A stretch of DNA of 14,795 bases from JBJXFK01 sp046155505 (GTDB lineage: Bacteria; Planctomycetota; Phycisphaerae; UBA1845; Fen-1342), in contig JBJXFK010000254.1 in the NCBI GenBank assembly GCA_046155505.1, positions 1 to 14,795 on the forward strand, in the 5' to 3' direction. The notes below the pieces were generated by a model. The model ran no database searches. It worked only from the letters and a program-made list of their open reading frames with translations, and had not been told where the DNA came from. The position numbers and the translations under genes were made by a program. Within the stretch, counting starts at the first letter, position 1; every line of letters begins with the position of its first letter. Positions 6,686 to 13,240 of the stretch are shown here, one piece after another.

Positions 6686-8749
6686 TTAGGCCGGCGTTGG
6701 CAGCGGGCCGATGCCGCCGTCGGTCGGGCGCTCGACCGGCCGCGCCATCGGCGGGTCGCCCTGATTTTGGCGACGCTCGCGCTCGGCTTCGATCAGGTCG
6801 CTGACCGTCGGCTTATCGAGCGTCTTGCCCGCGATCAATGCACGTACATCTTCGCCATCAAGCGTTTCGTATTTGAGAAGCGCCTGTGCGACCGACTCTA
6901 CCATTGCGCGATTCTCGTGGATCATCTTTTGCGTGTCGGTATACGCTTCGTCGATGAGCCGCTTGACCTCGGCGTCGATCTCCTCGGTCGTTTTCTCCGA
7001 GAAATCCTTGCTGCCGAGCATCTCGAACATCTGCTTGTGTTCGTCGTCGCCATAGTGGACGAAGCCGAGCCGATCGCTCATGCCCCAGTCCATGATCATC
7101 TGCCGCGCGATGCCGGTGGCCTGGCGAATGTCGCCCGCCGCACCGCTGTTCACGTCGGCCCCCAAAAATTCCTCGGCGATGCGACCGGCGCACAGCACGC
7201 GCAACTGGTTGTGCAGGAACGATCGGCTGACCGTCATGCGATCCTTCTCGGGCAGCGAGAATGTCGCGCCGCCATAGGGCCCGCGCGGAATGATGCTCAC
7301 CTTGTGAACCGGATCGACGTCCTTCAGCAACGATTGCACGACGGCGTGGCCCGCCTCGTGATACGCCGTCAGAATGCGGTCCTTTTCATCGACAACGCGG
7401 CTGCGCTTGGCTCGACCGAAGCGGATCTTGTCGCGTGCTTCTTCCAGATCCTCCAACTCGACCGCGTCCTTGCCCGAAAGCGTCGCGAGCAGGGCCGCTT
7501 CGTTGATGATCGCGGCGAGATCGGCACCGCTGAACATCGGCGTGGCCTTGGCCAGCCGCTGAATCTTCGGCTCGATCGGTGCCTGCATCTTCACCTTTTT
7601 GGCGTGCACTTTCAGGATTTCATACCGGCCCTTTACGTCGGGCAGCGGCACGAACACCTGACGATCGAACCGGCCCGGGCGCACGAGGGCCGGATCGAGC
7701 ACGTCGGACCGGTTGGTCGCGGCAATCACGATCACCTGGTCGTTGCTGTCGAAACCGTCCATCTCGACCAGAATCGCATTCAGCGTTTGCTCGCGCTCGT
7801 CGTGTCCGCCGCCGTTGTAGCCGACGCCGCGGCGACGACCGACCGCGTCGATTTCGTCGAGGAATATGATGCAGGGCGAATTCTCTTTCGCCTGACGGAA
7901 CAGATCGCGCACGCGGCTGGCACCGACGCCGACGAACATCTCGACAAAGTCCGACCCGCTGATGCTGAAGAACGGCACCTCGGCCTCTCCGGCGATCGCC
8001 TTGGCCAGCAGCGTCTTGCCGCAGCCCGGCTCGCCGACGAGCAGCACGCCGCGCGGTATGCGTCCGCCGAGGCGCGCGAAACGCTTGGGGTTTCGCAGGA
8101 ACTCGACGATTTCGAGCACTTCGTCTTTGGCTTCTTCGATGCCGGCGACGTCGGCAAACGTGACGTGCGTGTGCTCTTTGGTGCTCAGCTTGTGGCGGCT
8201 GCGCCCGAAATTGCCGAGCATGCCCGCGCCGCCGGCGCTCTGTCGCAGTTGGCGGATCAGGAAGAACCAGATCAGGCCCATGATCAAGATCAGCGGCAGC
8301 CAGTTCACCAGTAGCGCAATCCAAATGCTGTTGCTACGCTTGTCTTCAATGTCCGGCCTACGCGATTTCGACGCCTTGGAACTGACCTCTTCCACCGTGG
8401 CCATGAACTTCATGAACTCGTTGGTCAGTCCGGGATGCTTGACCGTGATCTTCTCGGGCAGCGGGCTTTGCTCATTCTCACGCACCAGCACGGCGACGAA
8501 CGACTCGTTGTCACGAATCTCGATTTTCTCGATTTGGCCGTTGCCCAGCAGTTTCCAAAATTCGCTCAGCGGCTTTTCCGGCGCGCCGGCGAGATTTCGG
8601 CTGAACATCGCCAGCAGGACGAGGCCCAGGCCGAGAAACACGATCCAACTGAACGCGCCGCGCGTCAGACGCACCGGCGGTTTGCCGTTGTCGCCGTTGC
8701 GCTGCGGGCCGTTCGGTCGATTCCCATTGTCGTTGCCGTCACTTGGCAT
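6686..8749 (-). CDS. ftsH: ATP-dependent zinc metalloprotease FtsH
   Basis: This membrane-anchored AAA+ protease extracts and degrades membrane and soluble proteins. It has 687 residues from the ATG at 8749. An in-frame TTG at 8785 is rejected because it lies inside a hairpin repeat. The order is an Asn/Gly-rich tail, TM1 (about 33-50), periplasmic domain (51-140), TM2 (about 141-165), AAA module with Walker A GEPGCGKT (239-246), pore loop MFVG (271-274), Walker B IIFLDE (294-299) and second region of homology RPGRFDR (357-363), then the protease domain with HEAGH (464-468) and third zinc ligand Asp540. Walker A departs from the common GPPGTGKT at two positions (Pro to Glu, Thr to Cys) but keeps the essential Gly-Lys-Thr. 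It is the last gene of a minus-strand group after the BamD-like and LptE-like genes, separated from lptE by a hairpin cluster. Confidence 0.97.
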   Translation of the reverse strand: MPSDGNDNGNRPNGPQRNGDNGKPPVRLTRGAFSWIVFLGLGLVLLAMFSRNLAGAPEKPLSEFWKLLGNGQIEKIEIRDNESFVAVLVRENEQSPLPEKITVKHPGLTNEFMKFMATVEEVSSKASKSRRPDIEDKRSNSIWIALLVNWLPLILIMGLIWFFLIRQLRQSAGGAGMLGNFGRSRHKLSTKEHTHVTFADVAGIEEAKDEVLEIVEFLRNPKRFARLGGRIPRGVLLVGEPGCGKTLLAKAIAGEAEVPFFSISGSDFVEMFVGVGASRVRDLFRQAKENSPCIIFLDEIDAVGRRRGVGYNGGGHDEREQTLNAILVEMDGFDSNDQVIVIAATNRSDVLDPALVRPGRFDRQVFVPLPDVKGRYEILKVHAKKVKMQAPIEPKIQRLAKATPMFSGADLAAIINEAALLATLSGKDAVELEDLEEARDKIRFGRAKRSRVVDEKDRILTAYHEAGHAVVQSLLKDVDPVHKVSIIPRGPYGGATFSLPEKDRMTVSRSFLHNQLRVLCAGRIAEEFLGADVNSGAAGDIRQATGIARQMIMDWGMSDRLGFVHYGDDEHKQMFEMLGSKDFSEKTTEEIDAEVKRLIDEAYTDTQKMIHENRAMVESVAQALLKYETLDGEDVRALIAGKTLDKPTVSDLIEAERERRQNQGDPPMARPVERPTDGGIGPLPTPA

Positions 8750-8771
8750 CCGTTTGCATCCCCGAATTCCG

Positions 8772-8910
8772 TGTAGCACGGGCAATGAGCCCGTCGGTCA
8801 GTTTCAGTGTGGCACGGGCTATCAGCCCGTCCGTCTTTCATCCTGCTTGTGGCACCGGCCATCAGCCGGTGCGAAGTTCAATTTGCACCGGCCGGAGGCC
8901 GATGCTCCCC
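8772..8910. repeat. cluster of four hairpin repeats in the lptE-ftsH gap
   Basis: Four stem-loops stand in a row. They are ACGGGC/GCCCGT (8778-8783, 8789-8794), ACGGGCT/AGCCCGT (8814-8820, 8824-8830), GCACCGGC/GCCGGTGC (8852-8859, 8865-8872), and a 9-bp stem with one mismatch (8885-8893, 8897-8905). The first three share the lead-in TGTRGCAC at 8772, 8808 and 8848 (36 and 40 bp apart), so they are units of one family. The segment 8875-8910 recurs inverted at the right window edge. The cluster lies in the ftsH leader or lptE 3' region and could affect read-through or mRNA stability. Confidence 0.85.
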
Positions 8911-8938
8911 GTCGCAATTTCGCATGGCCATTCAGCAC

Positions 8939-9451
8939 TCACCACTCCGCGTACATCTTCTGAATGATCCGCGTCGCCATTCGATCAATCGCCTTCGTCT
9001 GGCCGAAATACTCCGTCTCTCCGGCAGGTGGCAGATAATCCGCCCCTTGCAAGAGCAACGGCTGATCGACCAGCATCTGCCCGCTTCGCTGATCCTTCCA
9101 CTGCACGCGCATCACCAGCGTCAACTGCTGATCACGCGGCAGCCGCGTCGCATAATCCGGAGCGAACGAGTTCTGCCGCTCCTCCAAAATCTCGCCACGC
9201 AGGATCGTATCCGCCTTTTCGCGGCTGGTGAGCTTATATGGAGTATCCGAACTGATCTTCTTTTTCACCGCTTCGGTCAGCCAAAACTCGATATCGCGTC
9301 GGAATTCCTTGGATTCGAAGATCTCAACATGTACCGACTCGATATCGGACCGGAACAGCTCATGCTGGCTGTAGCCGCAACCCGGGGCGATCAGCGTCAC
9401 CAGGCCGAGCGTGAGCGCGACAAACATGCGCGGCCGCAGGCTAGTTGCCAT
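8939..9451 (-). CDS. LptE-like LPS-assembly lipoprotein
   Basis: This 170-residue protein starts at ATG 9451; a longer frame reaching 9577 has a non-coding-looking Arg-rich extension. A signal sequence (about 1-24) ends in APGC with Cys25 followed by GYS, a weak lipobox but the usual GCGY start of LptE-type lipoproteins. The following HVEIFESKEFRRDIEFWLTEAV (about 41-62) resembles planctomycete LptE-like proteins. LptE plugs the LptD barrel that inserts lipopolysaccharide in the outer membrane; lptD is not in the window. The start overlaps the end of the upstream BamD-like gene by 11 bp, so the two are probably co-translated. The family call rests on motif resemblance and is moderately sure. 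Confidence 0.75.
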   Translation of the reverse strand: MATSLRPRMFVALTLGLVTLIAPGCGYSQHELFRSDIESVHVEIFESKEFRRDIEFWLTEAVKKKISSDTPYKLTSREKADTILRGEILEERQNSFAPDYATRLPRDQQLTLVMRVQWKDQRSGQMLVDQPLLLQGADYLPPAGETEYFGQTKAIDRMATRIIQKMYAEW

Positions 9452-10517
9452 TGTCACTCTCCTCCGATGCCTTTGACTCAGCCGGCTGCGAGTCGGGCAT
9501 CGTTGCCGGCGGTGCGATGCGCGGCTGCGGCGATGTCTCTTCGGCCAGGCCGAGCGCTCGCAGGCGAGCCGTTGCATCGAGTGCCGCGGGCGTGCCGGGC
9601 CAGTCCTTCAAAATCAATCGGTAGTAATAGCCGGCCGAGTCGATTTGCTTGGTCCGTTCGTACCAATTCGCAATGTCGTAATCCTTGGCGGCACGCTGGT
9701 TGCGAATCGCCTCTAATCGCTGGTCGATGCCCTCGCGATCGGCAGGGCCGGGGAAGAGCCGCTTGAATTCGCGATAGCGATCGTCGGCGTCGATCAGCGG
9801 GCGATCGTCGAATCGCGGCCCGCCAAAGCTCGACGCAGCGGCTTCGGCGCTGCGCAGCGTGGCGAGCGTGATCCAGCGACCACTCGGATACTGTTTCGCG
9901 AGGTTGGCGTACTCGTCCTGGGCGAGGTCCATTTCGCCATTCTCGAACTGGTAGTCGGCTTTGGTCTTGAGCGACTCTTCGCCGGCGCGGGTACCGGGGA
10001 CGCGCTGCCAGACGCGGTCCAGAATCTCCAGACCGTCGTCATAGGCGGGAATGCGCAGGAAACCCCAGAAAATTCGCTTCTGCCCGGCGAGGAACGCGCG
10101 GGCGACATCCATCTGGCGGCGGATCGCCTTGTGGAACAGGTCGCCCGACGTGGCGTCGGCGACGATGTCGAAATTCAGATACGCCTGGTAGAAATCGGGC
10201 TTCTGGAAGTAGCATTCACCCAGCAGATAGACGGCTTCGTAATAACGCTCGTGGTCGAAATTCTGCTCGGTCCACGGCTTGAGGATTTTCAGCGCGGGCT
10301 TGAACTCACCCCGGGCGAGCAGCGAGCGGGCCTGCTCCAGCTCGGCGACGACGGTGCCGGCCTCGACCGGCGTCGTGACCCAGTCGTCTTTGTCCGGGTC
10401 GAGCACCTGGCGTTCGCGGAATTGTTCTTCCTGAGCGGCGACGAGGATCGCCGTGACGGATGGCGTGCCGCCGATGGGCAGCGCAAGCAGCAGGCTGAGC
10501 AGCGTCAAAAAGAACAT
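9441..10517 (-). CDS. BamD-like tetratricopeptide-repeat outer-membrane assembly protein
   Basis: The protein has 358 residues from ATG 10517. A longer frame to 10652 is not favoured because the hydrophobic signal starts at this Met. Residues 1-29 form a signal peptide (MFFLTLLSLLLALP...) without a lipobox Cys. Helical TPR-like repeats follow at about 56-120, 125-175, 178-212, 240-275 and 280-322. Motifs such as FENGEMDLAQDEYANLAKQYP and the terminal YYYRLILKDWPGTP are typical of BamD/ComL-like TPR proteins. The tail (about 326-358) is Pro/Ser/Glu-rich. BamD helps fold outer-membrane beta-barrels. Coupling to the LptE-like gene (11-bp overlap) supports an envelope role. A TATAAT lies 6 bp before the ATG. 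Confidence 0.75.
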   Translation of the reverse strand: MFFLTLLSLLLALPIGGTPSVTAILVAAQEEQFRERQVLDPDKDDWVTTPVEAGTVVAELEQARSLLARGEFKPALKILKPWTEQNFDHERYYEAVYLLGECYFQKPDFYQAYLNFDIVADATSGDLFHKAIRRQMDVARAFLAGQKRIFWGFLRIPAYDDGLEILDRVWQRVPGTRAGEESLKTKADYQFENGEMDLAQDEYANLAKQYPSGRWITLATLRSAEAAASSFGGPRFDDRPLIDADDRYREFKRLFPGPADREGIDQRLEAIRNQRAAKDYDIANWYERTKQIDSAGYYYRLILKDWPGTPAALDATARLRALGLAEETSPQPRIAPPATMPDSQPAESKASEESDNGN

Positions 10518-10695
10518 TGCGGCATTATAGGTCGCACGGGCGAAGCGGGGAATGGGGCGGCTGCTCGCGGCCGGCGGTAAGTAAAGCCATGCCAAAAAAC
10601 CCTTGTCACGGCAAGCCTCCGGGTCGATCATTTGGCCGATGGGCGACCGCACGGCCGCGCGTCAATGCGGGATTGAGTCAATTGGAGGGAGCGCT
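10518..10695. other. divergent intergenic region between the BamD-like and serine hydrolase genes
   Basis: This 178-bp gap holds upstream signals for both genes. On the minus strand TATAAT (10524-10529) sits 6 bp before the BamD-like start codon; the matching -35 position (10547-10552, TTCCCC) is poor. On the plus strand a 5-bp stem GGTCG/CGACC (10622-10626, 10644-10648) lies behind ACGGCAAGCC, faintly like part of a GEMM-type riboswitch. GGAGGGA (10684-10690) is the ribosome-binding site of the hydrolase. No gene was seen. Confidence 0.5.
10524..10529 (-). promoter_or_regulatory. consensus -10 hexamer (TATAAT) of the BamD-like gene
   Basis: A perfect TATAAT on the minus strand is followed by six bases and then the ATG at 10517. 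Transcription starting about seven bases downstream of the hexamer would begin at or next to the start codon, giving a leaderless mRNA. The -35 region is weak, and in a promoter-poor GC-rich genome a chance hexamer is possible. Confidence 0.4.
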
Positions 10696-12072
10696 ATGCA
10701 ACATCTCCCGGTTCGATCGCTTGCGACATGGCTGAGTTTGCTCGCACTCGCGGCAATCACCCAAGCGCAAGGCCGCGACGAATCAAAAACGTTCGCAGAC
10801 GGCCCCCGCGGCGACCAAATCATCGCCCTCGTTCGGCATGCCGAGCTGTTTGACTTCTCCGGCAGTGTCCTCGCCGCCGTGGATGGCAAGGTCGTGGCCG
10901 CGACCGCATGCGGCTTTGCCGATGCGAAAGGAAAACTACCTAATACCCCGGCCACGCTGTTTGAGATTGCGTCGGCAACGAAGCAGTTCACAGCAGCGAG
11001 CGCTCTGCGGCTCGTGCAGGGCGAAAAGTTGGATCTCGATCATTCCATCTCGAAGCATCTGCCCGGCATTCCCGAGGACTGCCAAGCCATCACACTTCGA
11101 CATTTGCTTCAGCACACCAGCGGAATCCCCGGCAACAACAGCATGGGGGCGGGAGACGATATTGCGAAGGTATTGCCCTCATTTCTGCGCGGCGGACCCA
11201 AGCACACCCCCGGAACACATTGGGAATACTGGAACCAAGGTTACGCGATCGCAAGCGAGATCATTGCCCGTGCCGGCGGCGCGAGCTACACGGACATATG
11301 CCGTACGCTGCTGTTTGAACCCGTCGCCATGCGAGCGACCTGCTTTACGGGCGACGCAGCGCCGGCGGGCGCGACCGTTGCGATCGGTGCCTCGAAATTC
11401 GGGCCCTCACGATCCGCGCTGGACCATCCCTATGGCGCATATGGTTTTCAGTATCGCGGGATGGGTGGCGTAGTGACGAACGTCTGGGATCTATGGCGGT
11501 GGGACCGCGCGCTCAGCGGCAATGACCTGCTTTCGGCCGCATCCCGAAAAGCGCTACTTGAGGCCGGTTCGCACGGATACGCGCTCGGCTGGTTTGTCGG
11601 AAAGGACATCGGCGGTCGGCAGATGCACAGCCACGGTGGTTCCGTGCGCGGCTTCGTTTGCGAGATTCGTCGTTATCCAAAGAACGACGGCTGCATCTTC
11701 GTGCTGGCCAATGACGATGCTGCACCGGTGCGCGCGGTCGCGGACGCCGTTGCCGAATTGCTGTTCGGAAACGCGCAGAAAAGTCTCGCGACGCCGAAAG
11801 CGTTGGACGCTTCGGTACAGCAGTCGCTCGTCGGCGCGTACGCGTCCGGGGACGACGCCAATGTGACCATCGAAGCCGCCGACTCGATGACCTGGTTGCG
11901 CATCGAATGGCCCAAGTATCGCACGTCATACAAGCTGTGCGTCGGCGCAGACGCGGGGGATCAGCTGGAGGTGGCAGAATTGCTTGAGCGGCATCCGCTG
12001 CAAATCGCCGCACGCGAAGGTGATCGCGTGATTTCGTTCACGCTTTTCAACAAGAAATTCACGCGGAAGTAG
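10696..12072 (+). CDS. serine hydrolase, beta-lactamase/class C (AmpC/esterase-like) fold
   Basis: This 458-residue protein starts at ATG 10696, with GGAGGGA ending five bases upstream. Residues 1-24 are a signal peptide with likely cleavage near TQA-QG, so it is exported. The catalytic motifs of the family are present: SATK (93-96, nucleophile Ser93 and Lys96), YWN (178-180) and HGG (313-315, in place of KTG). HTSGIPG (140-146) is a further class C-like signature. The C-terminal part (about 345-458) is a separate, less conserved domain. Such proteins are esterases, D-aminopeptidases or peptidoglycan-active enzymes more often than true beta-lactamases, so antibiotic resistance should not be assumed. 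It converges on the tRNA cluster, ending 12 bp before tRNA-Arg. Confidence 0.88.
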   Translation: MQHLPVRSLATWLSLLALAAITQAQGRDESKTFADGPRGDQIIALVRHAELFDFSGSVLAAVDGKVVAATACGFADAKGKLPNTPATLFEIASATKQFTAASALRLVQGEKLDLDHSISKHLPGIPEDCQAITLRHLLQHTSGIPGNNSMGAGDDIAKVLPSFLRGGPKHTPGTHWEYWNQGYAIASEIIARAGGASYTDICRTLLFEPVAMRATCFTGDAAPAGATVAIGASKFGPSRSALDHPYGAYGFQYRGMGGVVTNVWDLWRWDRALSGNDLLSAASRKALLEAGSHGYALGWFVGKDIGGRQMHSHGGSVRGFVCEIRRYPKNDGCIFVLANDDAAPVRAVADAVAELLFGNAQKSLATPKALDASVQQSLVGAYASGDDANVTIEAADSMTWLRIEWPKYRTSYKLCVGADAGDQLEVAELLERHPLQIAAREGDRVISFTLFNKKFTRK

Positions 12073-12084
12073 AGGCTCGACGCA

Positions 12085-12158
12085 CGACTCCGGACGGACT
12101 CGAACCGCCAACCCCCGGCTTCGTAGGCCGGTGCTCTTTCCAATTGAGCTACGAAGCC
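12085..12158 (-). tRNA. tRNA-Arg(ACG)
   Basis: The full cloverleaf is 74 nt: acceptor GGCTTCG/CGGAGTC with two G-T pairs, D arm GCTC/GAGC, anticodon stem CCGGC/GCCGG with loop CTACGAA (anticodon ACG, A34 presumably edited to inosine), T arm GGCGG/CCGTC. The discriminator is G73 and CCA is not encoded. It is last in the seven-tRNA run. Confidence 0.93.
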
Positions 12159-12176
12159 ACTGGCTTCACTACAAAA

Positions 12177-12250
12177 GGTGACCGACCGGATTTGAACCGA
12201 TGTCCCCGGCTTCACAGGCCGGTGTCTTTTGCCAGCTAGACGACGGCCAC
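12177..12250 (-). tRNA. tRNA-His(GTG) without encoded G-1
   Basis: It is a 74-nt cloverleaf: acceptor GTGGCCG/CGGTCAC, anticodon stem CCGGC/GCCGG with loop CTGTGAA (anticodon GTG), T arm ATCGG/CCGGT. The discriminator is C73, as in most bacteria, but the base before position 1 is T, not the G-1 normally encoded for tRNA-His. Only 2 nt separate it from the 3' end of tRNA-Pro. CCA is not encoded. Confidence 0.92.
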
Positions 12251-12252
12251 AT

Positions 12253-12324
12253 TCACCGTGGGAGGATTCGAACCTCCGGCCCCTGGTCCCCGAAGCCAGC
12301 GCTCTCCCGCTGAGCTACACGGTG
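12253..12324 (-). tRNA. tRNA-Pro(CGG)
   Basis: It is a 72-nt cloverleaf: acceptor CACCGTG/CACGGTG with the C1-G72 pair typical of bacterial tRNA-Pro, D arm GCTC/GAGC, loop TTCGGGG (anticodon CGG), T arm GGAGG/CCTCC, discriminator A73. The anticodon stem CTGGC/ACCAG has a C31-A39 mismatch next to the loop. CCA is not encoded. Confidence 0.92.
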
Positions 12325-12346
12325 CACGAAAAACCAGAACGCATCA

Positions 12347-12418
12347 CGCCGTGGACGGGAATCGAACCCGTGTCTGCCGGTCGACAACCGGCTGTGATGG
12401 CCGCTACACCACCACGGC
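12347..12418 (-). tRNA. tRNA-Asp(GTC)
   Basis: It is a 72-nt cloverleaf: acceptor GCCGTGG/CCACGGC, a three-pair D stem, anticodon stem GCCGG/CCGGC with loop TTGTCGA (anticodon GTC, G at 37), T arm ACGGG/CCCGT, discriminator G73 as expected for Asp. CCA is not encoded. Confidence 0.92.
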
Positions 12419-12470
12419 ACAACGCCGTCGGCGATCGCGCGCCAGACGGCGCGTCGCCCCGAACGATGCA

Positions 12471-12543
12471 CTGACCGGGAGGGGATCGAACCCTCGACCT
12501 CGCGGGTCAAAGCCGCGCGCTCTGCCGATTGAGCTACCGGTCA
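12471..12543 (-). tRNA. tRNA-Gln(TTG)
   Basis: It is a 73-nt cloverleaf: acceptor TGACCGG/CCGGTCA with the U1-A72 pair characteristic of tRNA-Gln, D arm GCTC/GAGC, anticodon stem CGCGG/CCGCG with loop CTTTGAC (anticodon TTG), T arm GAGGG/CCCTC, discriminator G73. CCA is not encoded. Confidence 0.94.
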
Positions 12544-12581
12544 ACGTCTGTCCCGCACGGCGGTCGGCCGCGAGCGACGAG

Positions 12582-12653
12582 TGAACTGGACGGGATTCGA
12601 ACCCGCGCTCCCGCGCTGAAAACGCGATGTGCTGACCGCTGCACTACCAGTTC
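12582..12653 (-). tRNA. tRNA-Glu(TTC)
   Basis: It is a 72-nt cloverleaf: acceptor GAACTGG/CCAGTTC, D arm GTGC/GCAC, anticodon stem TCGCG/CGCGG with loop TTTTCAG (anticodon TTC), T arm GCGGG/CCCGT, discriminator A73. CCA is not encoded. Confidence 0.92.
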
Positions 12654-12673
12654 AATTTCACTACTCAGTCGCA

Positions 12674-12745
12674 TTGGTCGGGTGGGACTTGAACCCACAA
12701 CCCGGCGGTTAAAAGCCGCCTACTCTACCCTTGAGCTACCGACCA
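12674..12745 (-). tRNA. tRNA-Lys(TTT)
   Basis: It is a 72-nt cloverleaf: acceptor TGGTCGG/CCGACCA (the final ACCA is acceptor stem, not an encoded CCA tail), D arm GCTC/GAGT, anticodon stem GGCGG/CCGCC with loop CTTTTAA (anticodon TTT), T arm GTGGG/CCCAC, discriminator A73. It is the first tRNA of the cluster in transcription order. Confidence 0.93.
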
Positions 12746-13240
12746 TCTACGGTGCGCTGTTTTGCGTCGATTTGCTGAGCAGTCGCTCGCACGCCAATCG
12801 ACGCGGCGCGCAGCTTCTCCGGCGTCGCGCGGGCAGTGCCACACGCGACCAGCGGCGCAAACGAGAACCCGCGGCGGGCATGTGGCCGTCGCGGGTTACC
12901 GATGGGGATACAAAGTTCTGCGAGGGAACTCGGCGCACCCGATCGGCAACCCGCCGACCGGGGCTTTCAACTTGCGGAAAGCGTTACCGGTTCGGCGATT
13001 GGTATGGATCAACCTGTTGACGGCGATCCGGTTCATGACGTTTGGGTTCATGAACGCGATCGCGCGACGCCAAGCTGCCTTGCGCCGAACGGTGGTGAGT
13101 CAGGATTGCACACGAAAACAACACAAAACACTCCAATACGCGCGGCGGTTCGCCGGTGTATCAAACATAGCACAGAATTTGCGGAATGCAAGAAAAGTGC
13201 TGAAAATCGCCGCAATACGGTGTCGCACGGCGAGAAGTGC
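12746..13240. other. 495-bp region without a supported gene, upstream of the tRNA cluster
   Basis: It lies between the end of the diguanylate cyclase gene and the first tRNA, both on the minus strand. Frames on either strand read as Arg/Ala-rich shadow ORFs with no recognisable domain. It contains a promoter-like site near 13164-13191, a less GC-rich patch around 13110-13220, and a possible 46-codon minus-strand ORF (12984-13124) with GGAG six bases before a GTG. An inverted repeat TTCATGA/TCATGAA lies in the same stretch. No extra tRNA or known ncRNA could be recognised. Confidence 0.5.
13164..13191 (-). promoter_or_regulatory. candidate extended -10 promoter reading toward the tRNA cluster
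   Basis: On the minus strand TTGCAT (13186-13191) and TATGTT (13164-13169) are 16 bp apart, and the -10 is preceded by TGC, an extended -10 element. Transcription would start near 13157 and run about 410 nt before tRNA-Lys. No comparably good site was found closer to the tRNAs. The call is tentative. Confidence 0.35.

Noticed and set aside
6680..8314. 544-codon plus-strand ORF opposite ftsH
   Set aside because: It mirrors ftsH codons and has no domain; FtsH motifs on the other strand are complete.
8772..8910. CRISPR array
   Set aside because: Units are palindromic and diverged, stems differ, spacers are only a few bases different in length and not unique 30-mers, and no cas genes are present.
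10696..12072. Antibiotic-resistance beta-lactamase
   Set aside because: The SxxK/YxN/HxG set fits the broad class C-fold esterase/peptidase group, and the long extra C-terminal domain is unlike AmpC.
12229..13020. Plus-strand ORFs across the tRNA cluster
   Set aside because: They are reverse-strand translations of tRNA T-arms and anticodon arms (for example the recurring GFEPP/GNRTRV-like strings), a well-known source of false proteins.
12746..13240. An eighth tRNA or a known structural RNA
   Set aside because: No T-arm with flanking acceptor stem could be folded, and no recognisable RNase P, tmRNA, SRP or 6S core was found by eye.
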